A stretch of DNA of 64,000 nt, from assembly GCF_947501225.1 (NCBI RefSeq), contig NZ_CANMUW010000001.1:558001-622000 (forward strand), read 5' to 3'. The translations under genes and the position numbers were made by a program. The DNA is from an uncultured Shewanella sp. (GTDB lineage: Bacteria; Pseudomonadota; Gammaproteobacteria; Enterobacterales; Shewanellaceae). Position 1 is the stretch's first letter. Each line of letters begins with the position of its first letter. The notes beneath the pieces were generated by a model, which saw only the letters and a list, made by a program, of their open reading frames with translations, was not told the DNA's origin and did no database searches. Shown here one piece after another: positions 8,812 to 16,132 of this stretch.

Positions 8812-10794
8812 TTACATCTTCACCTGAGTGTGATCGCTGATGGCTGGGTTATGACAGAAGAAACAAGTTTCCAGCTGCGCTGCATCGTTTGCAGCTTCAT
8901 AAGAACCATCGATAATCGCACCTTGACCAACTGCGTGTAGTTGAGCGCTGTCTGAGGTATGGCAAGAGGTACATGTTGCGGCAATCGGTGTGGTGTATCC
9001 ACCCGGTGTAGCCAGTGCGCCTTTAACTTTGAACGCGTCAAGGTTAAAGTCGTTATGACACTGAGCACAATCTTTGATAATGCCCTGCTCGCCGTGAACC
9101 ACGTGCAGTTTCATCTCGAATGCGCCTTTTTTACCACCGCTCATATATGTACCGTCAGGCGTGTGACAAGTTACACAGCCGTCGACACCTACAGTCATCT
9201 GACCGTTAACTTCGCGACCGAGTTGTTCGGTCATAACGAAACCTGCATGGTAACCTTTGTGTAGCTCCCACTCAGTCCCATGGCAGTTTTCACATGCGGC
9301 AAAGTTGACCGAATCGATATGACGAGTGCTCGGCGCTTCACCTGAAAGTGTGCCGTGTGCCAGCTCAGCCTTCATACCGGTTGTCGCAACGCCTTCGGCG
9401 CAGTCGATGATCTGTGCACCATCACTACATACTTCAAGACCGATAAAGCTAAATGCTGTGTCGGTATCTGTGCCTGCTGCACCGAATGGAAGAGTGCCTG
9501 TATTAATCACTAAGTTGCCATCGGCAATTTCAGCGTTGTTGGCCAGCTCACCACTTTGAACAAGATCCAGTGCGACCTTGTGCTCACCATTCCCCGGGCT
9601 TGGGTTATAACCCATGATTGGGAAGTTAGGACCAACGTTGGTGATGCTCTCAACTCGCTTAAGCTTGGGTAGTAAGCTTGCGGCGTCGAGTGTATTGCCT
9701 TCAGCGTCGGTAAAGCTGATGGTCAGGTTAGCACTCTTATCATCCTGAACGGCTGTAAGTGTCGCATTCATGCCAATCTGATCGATGACAGCTTTCTTCT
9801 GCAGTGCATCTTCGGTGTGAAGTTCTTCGGTCCAGCTTGCATTGTGACAAGCGACACAGTTGCTGTTATCAGCCTGTTGAGAGTGTCCCTGACCCGCCTG
9901 GAAGTCGATATTGGTGTGACAGCTGGTACAAGTTTCCATGGTCGGAACGCGTGTCCAGTTACCCCATTCGGTCAAGCCTTCGGTGCCGTTTTCAGGCGCA
10001 ACGTGACAGTTTTGGCAGTTATCCTGAACGATGTGATGTGCCGTCTTCGCGTCTTTAGTGAACTCGCCAGTTTCTCTGTCGGCCTTGTAACCCTTAGCCG
10101 AGTTGTGAACGTTGTGGATCAGATGGCTCCACTCGATCTCAGGCTTGCCACGCTCCTCAGCGTACTCTTTAGTATGACAAGTTGCACAAGTTTCTTGTGT
10201 CATGTAGCTGTGGTAGATCTTCTCGCCTTCGGCGTGACAGGCATTACAGCTGGCCGTTGAGACGATATTCTTGGTGTATGTGGCTTCATAGCCTTCACCA
10301 CTGAAATCTTCGACGATCTCAGCCTGAGGTACCGTTGTGACGCCATCTAACAGTGTTGATGCTTTGGCGATCACATTGTAGCGCTGCGTTAGCGCTGAGT
10401 TGTATCCTTCAACTTCGATGTCGAAGGTATAACTGCCATCTTGGTTATCGATGAAAGTTTTTTGTGAGCCGATGACCTGCCATTGTGCGTTATCACCGGC
10501 ACCGGTCGAACCTTGTGGAAGTAGCTGGGCAACCTTTTTAACTTCGAAGTCTTTCAGGCCAACGACAGGAAGATCCTCTTCATTAGTCGCAAAGACTTCA
10601 ATACGAGGCATACCATCGACATAGGTGACCTTAGTCACGTCTAAGTTCAGCGTGTTGATATACTCAGCAGCCGGTCCGCCAGGCTTGCCGTTATTGCCAT
10701 CATTACCATCATCACCACCACAACCGGTTAAGGCCATAGAGACGGCGCTTGCTGCCAGAAGCAGCGCAAATTTATTATTTTTTACGTTCATCAT
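8812..10794 (-). CDS. mtrC: MtrC (OmcB) cell-surface decaheme lipoprotein cytochrome
   Basis: The 660-residue product has a lipoprotein signal with lipobox ALTGC (Cys25), a Gly-Asp-Asn linker, then a four-domain layout with two groups of five CXXCH motifs (CNACH, CATCH, CQNCH, CTSCH, CVACH; then CENCH, CVTCH, CAQCH, CTSCH, CFFCH). A CX8C pair (CSDGAQIIDC) between the groups matches the redox-active disulfide of domain III in MtrC and MtrF. It is the terminal reductase of the MtrCAB conduit, acting on Fe(III) and Mn(IV) minerals and flavins at the cell surface. The ATG at 10794 has AGGG five bases upstream. It has its own promoter region with a Fur-like box and follows a terminator, so it is separable from omcA. 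Confidence 0.96.
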   Translation of the reverse strand: MMNVKNNKFALLLAASAVSMALTGCGGDDGNDGNNGKPGGPAAEYINTLNLDVTKVTYVDGMPRIEVFATNEEDLPVVGLKDFEVKKVAQLLPQGSTGAGDNAQWQVIGSQKTFIDNQDGSYTFDIEVEGYNSALTQRYNVIAKASTLLDGVTTVPQAEIVEDFSGEGYEATYTKNIVSTASCNACHAEGEKIYHSYMTQETCATCHTKEYAEERGKPEIEWSHLIHNVHNSAKGYKADRETGEFTKDAKTAHHIVQDNCQNCHVAPENGTEGLTEWGNWTRVPTMETCTSCHTNIDFQAGQGHSQQADNSNCVACHNASWTEELHTEDALQKKAVIDQIGMNATLTAVQDDKSANLTISFTDAEGNTLDAASLLPKLKRVESITNVGPNFPIMGYNPSPGNGEHKVALDLVQSGELANNAEIADGNLVINTGTLPFGAAGTDTDTAFSFIGLEVCSDGAQIIDCAEGVATTGMKAELAHGTLSGEAPSTRHIDSVNFAACENCHGTEWELHKGYHAGFVMTEQLGREVNGQMTVGVDGCVTCHTPDGTYMSGGKKGAFEMKLHVVHGEQGIIKDCAQCHNDFNLDAFKVKGALATPGGYTTPIAATCTSCHTSDSAQLHAVGQGAIIDGSYEAANDAAQLETCFFCHNPAISDHTQVKM

Positions 10795-10840
10795 TTTTTC
10801 CCTGCATAGGTTTGACATCGGCTCAAGTGCTGGCTGCAAG

Positions 10841-10859
10841 ATGATAGTGATTCTCATTT
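10841..10859 (-). promoter_or_regulatory. Fur-like box at the predicted mtrC transcription start
   Basis: On the minus strand the site reads AAATGAGAATCACTATCAT. It matches the core AATGATAATCATTATC at 14 of 16 positions. It lies 47-65 bases upstream of the mtrC ATG and directly downstream of the TATAAT at 10870-10875, a position expected for repression by iron-loaded Fur. Confidence 0.6.
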
Positions 10860-10869
10860 GCATTTTTTC

Positions 10870-10875
10870 ATTATA
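10870..10875 (-). promoter_or_regulatory. Predicted -10 element of the mtrC promoter
   Basis: A perfect TATAAT reads on the minus strand about 75 bases upstream of the ATG. No -35 box with normal spacing is present (a TTGACT is only 13 bases away), which suggests an activator-dependent promoter. Confidence 0.45.
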
Positions 10876-10966
10876 AATGTGCTACTTAAGTCAATGCTGG
10901 AAATAGAATTCCCCAAGGAAAGGCTAACGTAATAGGGGCTTAAAATCTGCAAATCAGGTCTTATTG

Positions 10967-10982
10967 TGTGACCCAGATCAGG
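10967..10982. promoter_or_regulatory. Weak CRP-like site upstream of mtrC
   Basis: TGTGACCCAGATCAGG has one perfect half (TGTGA) and three of five bases in the other. It is about 110 bases upstream of the predicted start of transcription, far for direct class II activation. CRP is known to control mtr/omc genes in Shewanella. Confidence 0.3.
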
Positions 10983-11132
10983 CTATTTATAAAGGGGTAT
11001 AGGGTGGTGAAAAAAAAGCTTAGCCTAAATCAATAAAATGCTGATTTTATCGGCGTTTAGGTCAATATTTTGTATGAAAATGATACGGATTTGTTTGTGT
11101 TTGTGAATAGAGAATTCTGTTTATAAGATAGT

Positions 11133-11157
11133 AAAAAGGGAGGCGATGCCTCCCTTT
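11133..11157 (-). terminator. Terminator after omcA copy 1
   Basis: AAAGGGAGGC and GCCTCCCTTT form a perfect 10-bp stem around a 3-base loop, followed by TTTTTAC on the minus strand. It separates omcA copy 1 from mtrC. Confidence 0.88.
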
Positions 11158-11216
11158 ATTTAGGTAGCGGTGATGACTTAAATAACCACCGCTAAAGCGA
11201 CTTCATTATCACTAAA

Positions 11217-13418
11217 TTAGTGGCCGTGAAGTGCGATTACTTTTTCTGGTGTATGACAAGTCTGACAAGCTTCAGCAGCACGTGTGCGTACGTCTTCTGG
11301 GCTTGTGCCATCCAAAATACCACCGTTAGTGACAATGTGTGACTTACCGGCTTCACTCAGGTACTTCTGGTGACAGCTTAAACAAGTACCGGCATCTGAT
11401 GAAACGAAGATACCTGTGCTGTCAAATGTCTCCATGTTAGGGTAGTTCCAAACACGCTCTGGAGAGCGGCCCAGCTCAAACCCGTTATCGGTATGACATG
11501 TCTTACAGTCAGTCTTAACCACAGTCTTAGAGCCAACACCTGCATACTTGAGGTAGTGGCCTTCGGCATGGTGCGCCTTGTAAGCGAAGCTTGTTGGCTT
11601 ATCAAACTTACCTGAGTTGCGCTCTGACTCTTTGATAGACTTGTCAGGTGTGTGACATGACTGACAGTTTACACCGTTAGAATCATGATAGAACTCTGCG
11701 CCGTGACAGCTGTGACACTTAGCATCATCAACGATTGAGCGGCGAGCTACAGCTGGCTCATCAGATTGACCGTTGTTCCAGATGAAACGCATTGGCTCAT
11801 CCTGAATGTAAGCGGCTTTTGCGTTACTGGCAATGGTCACGCCATCTGCTTCGTAGCAAGACATAGGCTCTACAAGCGGACGACCATAGCCGCCTTTCTT
11901 AAAGCATGTCTTGATAACAGGAAGCAGCTCGAAGCTCTTTCCGTTGATATCGGCTGGTAACTCCAGATTTGCACTGACTACGCTGAACGTCTTGCTGGCT
12001 TCATCATAAGTTGCTTGTGATGAATCATATAAGCTGATACGACGCTCTGAGTACTTGCTACCTGTCTTGTATTCAGGGTAGTCGGCATCGATATCCCAAG
12101 ACACAACAATATATGGATTTGAGTAACCTTGCTTGTAGACAAACTCTTTAGCAATTGGAGCACCCGCATCATCGAGAAGCTGTACATCGAAGCTCAGACC
12201 TTGGCCTTCAGGCTTGATGTTAGTGAACGTTGCTGAATAGTTCTTGCTGAGTTCATAGGCTTTTGTTGCATCGCCATGAGCTTCAACACCGCTGCGGGCG
12301 TAACCCTCTTCGATGTGGCAAGACAAACAATCTGTACTGCCGTGCATCTGAGATGGTTTCTCTGTATGACAACCCACACATGCTGTGTTACTCAGGTTAG
12401 CTTTAAACAGGTCGGCATCAGCCGGTGCGTTTTCGCCCTCGACATGACAAGCGGCACAGTCGGCAGCAGGTTTTTGCGGGAACATCACCTTGCCATAGTC
12501 ATGAATACCACCGCCATAGCCGATAACTTTGTATGGAGCAGGTACCATACCATCAGCCGTGCTGGTCATTCTGTCTTTACCTTTGTGGATCGCATGGATC
12601 ATGTAGGTAAAGTCGACACTGTTACCACTTTCAGGATCGCCTGAAGTTGCAGTGTGACAAGATGCGCAGTTTTCAATGTTAATGCGACGACCGCCGTGCA
12701 GCTCAAGGCTCTCAGGCTGGTGACAGGTGTAGCAAGTTTCAATTGAAACGACGTTACGGGTTTGAATCCCCTCGGTTGCGCCACTCGATGGCTGCCAGTC
12801 GTAGTTAGCATTAGCTGCGAAGTTGGCAAGCTCGAGTTCTACAGTAGCTCGCTGTGTACTCTCAGCGTTGTAAATCACTTCCACCGGCTCGACTACGCTG
12901 CCGATGTTTTGCTGGAAAGTATAGGTATAGCTACCGTCTTCGTTATCGACCAGACAGGTTTCACAGTCAGCGGCTTTCTCAACACCTGCCTGGAACTGGT
13001 TTGATGGGTTGATATGCGACTCACCCTCAGGAATCCAGTCTGGATTCGGTGCTTTTTCTGCGTTGATATAGGCTTGCCACTGATAGCCTCTATCGACCTC
13101 TGTCTCACCCATCATCTCTGTGACGTGGGTAAGTTGAGCGATACCGAAGCGTAGGTCGTGATCTTTGGTCAGGCCAAGAACGGCGACACCATTGTCATTT
13201 TGTAGTTTGAAGTCGACAGTTACTACGCCAGCCTCGACTGCTGCGTTAGTAAATACCGCATTAACACTTTTTGCGGCATCGATGTTTACACCGATAACGC
13301 CATCTTTGCCATCTTCACCATCTTTACCGTCGCTGCCGCAACCGGTAACGACAAATGATAGCAGTCCTGCACCTAATACAGCTTTGGTCGCTGCACTAAA
13401 ATTGAACTTTTTCATCAT
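11217..13418 (-). CDS. omcA: OmcA-family outer-membrane decaheme lipoprotein, copy 1
   Basis: The 733-residue protein (MR-1 OmcA has 735) has a lipobox VVTGC, a Gly-x-x linker (GSDGKDGEDGKDGVIGV), and ten CXXCH motifs in two groups of five (CYTCH, CASCH, CAACH, CVGCH, CLSCH; CHSCH, CQSCH, CKTCH, CLSCH, CQTCH). It also has a non-heme CETC pair in domain I and a CX15C pair (CFKKGGYG...MSC) in domain III. It should reduce minerals and flavins at the cell surface together with MtrC. The ATG at 13418 has AGGGA seven bases upstream and gives the family length. It has its own upstream region with a Fur-like box. It is the more canonical of the two copies by N-terminus (MMKKFNF) and by its place next to mtrC. 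Confidence 0.94.
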   Translation of the reverse strand: MMKKFNFSAATKAVLGAGLLSFVVTGCGSDGKDGEDGKDGVIGVNIDAAKSVNAVFTNAAVEAGVVTVDFKLQNDNGVAVLGLTKDHDLRFGIAQLTHVTEMMGETEVDRGYQWQAYINAEKAPNPDWIPEGESHINPSNQFQAGVEKAADCETCLVDNEDGSYTYTFQQNIGSVVEPVEVIYNAESTQRATVELELANFAANANYDWQPSSGATEGIQTRNVVSIETCYTCHQPESLELHGGRRINIENCASCHTATSGDPESGNSVDFTYMIHAIHKGKDRMTSTADGMVPAPYKVIGYGGGIHDYGKVMFPQKPAADCAACHVEGENAPADADLFKANLSNTACVGCHTEKPSQMHGSTDCLSCHIEEGYARSGVEAHGDATKAYELSKNYSATFTNIKPEGQGLSFDVQLLDDAGAPIAKEFVYKQGYSNPYIVVSWDIDADYPEYKTGSKYSERRISLYDSSQATYDEASKTFSVVSANLELPADINGKSFELLPVIKTCFKKGGYGRPLVEPMSCYEADGVTIASNAKAAYIQDEPMRFIWNNGQSDEPAVARRSIVDDAKCHSCHGAEFYHDSNGVNCQSCHTPDKSIKESERNSGKFDKPTSFAYKAHHAEGHYLKYAGVGSKTVVKTDCKTCHTDNGFELGRSPERVWNYPNMETFDSTGIFVSSDAGTCLSCHQKYLSEAGKSHIVTNGGILDGTSPEDVRTRAAEACQTCHTPEKVIALHGH

Positions 13419-13480
13419 GATTATTCCCTGCAATAGTTTTAATCATCACTAAATTATGTTGATTAAGCTCATTCTTATAT

Positions 13481-13499
13481 GAGAGTGATTCTTATTATC
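13481..13499 (-). promoter_or_regulatory. Fur-like box upstream of omcA copy 1
   Basis: On the minus strand it reads GATAATAAGAATCACTCTC, 15 of 19 matches to the Fur consensus GATAATGATAATCATTATC. It is 63 bases upstream of the ATG. GATAAT in the site may also act as a -10 element. Confidence 0.5.
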
Positions 13500-13850
13500 A
13501 AATCTTTAAAAAACAACTGTTTAGTGTGTGGAATTAATTTCCATCTATAGGCTATCTAAGCAAGGACTTTTTAGCAGGTGTTTTAAGTGCTTTATGTGAG
13601 TTATGTCCGACTATTTCTTTAGGGGTAGGTGAATCGGAGATGTTTTTGAGGCAGAACAATAAATATCCCTTTTATTTTAACCGTTTTGTTGCAAAATTAT
13701 TTATTTAAGCTTCAATTAATCTTTTCATTATTTTCGGCGAACTCCTCTCTTTTTCTACCTTGAACCTTGCTTTGAAAAGAACTGTTACAAGTGTTGCCTG
13801 ATAGGGTGTTTTCCTGGCCTTAAACCTCCTCTTTCAAGTGGGCTGTATAG

Positions 13851-13882
13851 ACAGATAAGGGAGGCCGTCCCCCTTATCTGTA
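13851..13882 (-). terminator. Hairpin after omcA copy 2
   Basis: ACAGATAAGGG and CCCTTATCTGT form an 11-bp stem with a 9-base loop, 16 bases past the stop. There is no U-run, so it may be a weak terminator or an mRNA-stabilising stem allowing some read-through into omcA copy 1. Confidence 0.5.
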
Positions 13883-13897
13883 GGCTTAATACAGGGT

Positions 13898-16051
13898 TTA
13901 ATGAGCGTGCAGTCTCATTAATTGCTCAGGTGAATGACAGGTCGAGCAGGTTTCACTGGCGCGAGTGCGTACGTCTTGTTCATCTGTACCATCAATAATT
14001 CCGCCATTAGTCTTGATATGGCTGACACCGGCCTCACTGAGGTACTTTTGATGGCAAGATAGACAGGTGCCGGCATCCGACGATACCCAGATGTCTTCAC
14101 CTGTGAGTTTATCACCAAAGCGCCAAACCCGGTCGGCGGCTCGACCCAGTGTAATTCCCCCGTCGGTATGACAGGTCATACAATCTGTTTTCATCACAGT
14201 TCCAGATTGCACGCCTGCATACTTGAGATAGTGCCCCTCTGCTGCGTGGGCCTTATAGGCGAAGCTTGTCGGCTTCTTTCCGCCTGGGTAGCTGTCATCA
14301 GACCTGGTTGTTTTGTCCGGTGTGTGGCAGGTCTGGCAGTTTATACCATTGTCGTAGTGGAATACCTCCTGATTATGGCAGCCCAGGCACTTTGCCGTGT
14401 CTATGATGCTGCGCCTCATGGCTATCAGACCATCAGGGTCGATTCCCGTACCGGACCAGACAAATTGGTAGGGGTTCTCTTTCACTTCGATGGAGCGGGT
14501 GTTGTCAGAGCACTCGGTCATCTCCACCTGGGTAACACCATATCCTCCCTTGTTGAAACAGACCTCGACGGCCGACCAGAGCTCAAAGGTCTTGCCCTCG
14601 GCATCGACCGGCATATCGAAATTACTGCCTGTGATGGTGAACGTCTTCGAGTCCGCATCATAACTGCCCTCACTTAGCCTGATGCGCCGGTTGCTATAGG
14701 AGGCTTCCATGTACGCCGGATAGTCTTTATCAATGTCCCAGGCAACGATGACACGTGTACCCTGGTTGATAAATTCGCCTGCAACGGCCGCCCCCTCTTT
14801 ATCGAGAATGCGCAGATCGAATGTCATCTTGCCTTCGTTCGTCAAACCGATATTACTGAACTCGACGCCCATTTCCCGGGCATCGTTATAGGCTTTCATT
14901 ACATCACCGTGACGTTTCTCTGCGCTTCCTGTTCCGGGGTAGGTATCACTCGAGTTATGGCAGCCCACACAGTTAGTACTGCTATGGTTTTGCGATGGTT
15001 TTTCGGTGTGGCATCCCACGCAAGCGGTATTACTGAGATCCGCCTTATAGAGGGCGGCATCGGACGGTGCTCCTTCGCCCTCAAGGTGACAACTGCTGCA
15101 ATCGGCTGCGGGGGGTTGAGGATACATCACCTTGCCGTAATCATGAATTCCGCCGCCGTAACCTATGATCTTGTAGGGCGCTGCAACCATGCCATCGGCG
15201 GTGCTGGTCATCCTTTGGTTACCTTTGTGGATGGCATGGATCATATAGGTAAACTCGACACTGTTTCCGCTTTCAGGATCGCCTGAGGTCGAAGTATGAC
15301 AAGATGCGCAGTTTTCAATCGCAATTCTTCGCCCACCATGCAGGGCGAGGCTTTCCATCTGGTGGCAGGTATAGCAGGTTTCGATGGAAACGACATTTCG
15401 GGTCTGGATCCCTTCGCTGCTCTCTGACGACGGCTGCCAGTCCAGAAAGGCATTGGCTGTTACCTGAGGAAGCTCAAGCTCAAGGGTCGCCCTTTGGGTT
15501 GAGTCCGCGTCATAGGTTACAGTTAAAGGTTCGGTCACCTCTGCGATATTGACCTGATAAGTGTAGAGGTAACTGCCGTCACCATTATCGGTGAAACAGG
15601 TTTCGCATTCTGCAGCTTTTTCGACATTGGCCTGATATTGATTAGATGGCTTGATGTGTGATTCACCTTCCGGGATCCAGTCGGGATTGGGTTCTTTTTC
15701 TGTATTGATATAGGCCTGCCAATGAAAGCCCCTGTCGACTTCTGCTTCACCAATAGTTTCGGTAACACGGGAAAGCTGCGCAATGCCAAAGCGAAGATCA
15801 TGGTCTTTTGTCAGACCCAACACGGCGACGCCATTGGCGTTAGCCAGATTAAAATTAATGGTCACCTGGCCATCTGATACCACCGCCTGAGTGATATTCG
15901 CCGACAGTGTCGTCGTGGTATCGATATCGACACCTATGACGCCATCTTTTCCGTCCTCTCCGTCTTTACCGTCGCTTCCACAACCAAGCAGCAGGGCCGA
16001 ACAGGTTAGCGCAACCACACTTAGCGCCGAACATTTTCTTTTTATATCCAT
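13898..16051 (-). CDS. OmcA-family outer-membrane decaheme lipoprotein, copy 2
   Basis: This 717-residue protein is a close paralog of the neighbouring OmcA: same lipobox type (LLLGC), the same linker GSDGKDGEDGKDGVIGV, the same TRNVVSIETCYTCH heme region, and ten CXXCH motifs (CYTCH, CASCH, CSSCH, CVGCH, CVGCH; CLGCH, CQTCH, CMTCH, CLSCH, CSTCH). The non-heme CETC and CX15C pairs are also kept. Between heme motifs the sequence has diverged widely, so the duplication is not recent. The ATG at 16051 has a GGA-type site upstream; an in-frame ATG at 16066 would add five residues and lacks one. It lies 81 bases behind mtrF and is probably transcribed with mtrDEF. Confidence 0.93.
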   Translation of the reverse strand: MDIKRKCSALSVVALTCSALLLGCGSDGKDGEDGKDGVIGVDIDTTTTLSANITQAVVSDGQVTINFNLANANGVAVLGLTKDHDLRFGIAQLSRVTETIGEAEVDRGFHWQAYINTEKEPNPDWIPEGESHIKPSNQYQANVEKAAECETCFTDNGDGSYLYTYQVNIAEVTEPLTVTYDADSTQRATLELELPQVTANAFLDWQPSSESSEGIQTRNVVSIETCYTCHQMESLALHGGRRIAIENCASCHTSTSGDPESGNSVEFTYMIHAIHKGNQRMTSTADGMVAAPYKIIGYGGGIHDYGKVMYPQPPAADCSSCHLEGEGAPSDAALYKADLSNTACVGCHTEKPSQNHSSTNCVGCHNSSDTYPGTGSAEKRHGDVMKAYNDAREMGVEFSNIGLTNEGKMTFDLRILDKEGAAVAGEFINQGTRVIVAWDIDKDYPAYMEASYSNRRIRLSEGSYDADSKTFTITGSNFDMPVDAEGKTFELWSAVEVCFNKGGYGVTQVEMTECSDNTRSIEVKENPYQFVWSGTGIDPDGLIAMRRSIIDTAKCLGCHNQEVFHYDNGINCQTCHTPDKTTRSDDSYPGGKKPTSFAYKAHAAEGHYLKYAGVQSGTVMKTDCMTCHTDGGITLGRAADRVWRFGDKLTGEDIWVSSDAGTCLSCHQKYLSEAGVSHIKTNGGIIDGTDEQDVRTRASETCSTCHSPEQLMRLHAH

Positions 16052-16132
16052 AACTTTGTGTTCCATTTTGCATCATCAAAGGGCAGGGCACTCATTAAAT
16101 CACAGCTTGAGCGCCCGATATCCGGGGTCTTC

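Larger units (their letters stand above)
10795..11216. other. mtrC upstream region
   Basis: This 422-base spacer holds, in mtrC transcription order, the terminator of the omcA gene, a weak CRP-like site at 10967-10982, a perfect TATAAT at 10870-10875 on the minus strand, and a Fur-like box at 10841-10859. No gene is visible in it. Confidence 0.7.
13419..13897. other. Region upstream of omcA copy 1
   Basis: This 479-base spacer between the two omcA copies holds a Fur-like box at 13481-13499, a half CRP site (TGTGA with a poor second half) at 13595-13610, an AT-rich middle, and a hairpin at 13851-13882 after omcA copy 2. No gene is visible. Confidence 0.65.

Noticed and set aside
10967..10982. 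CRP-like site before mtrC as a main activator site
   Set aside because: Kept only as a weak candidate: one half-site is poor and the distance to the predicted start is large.
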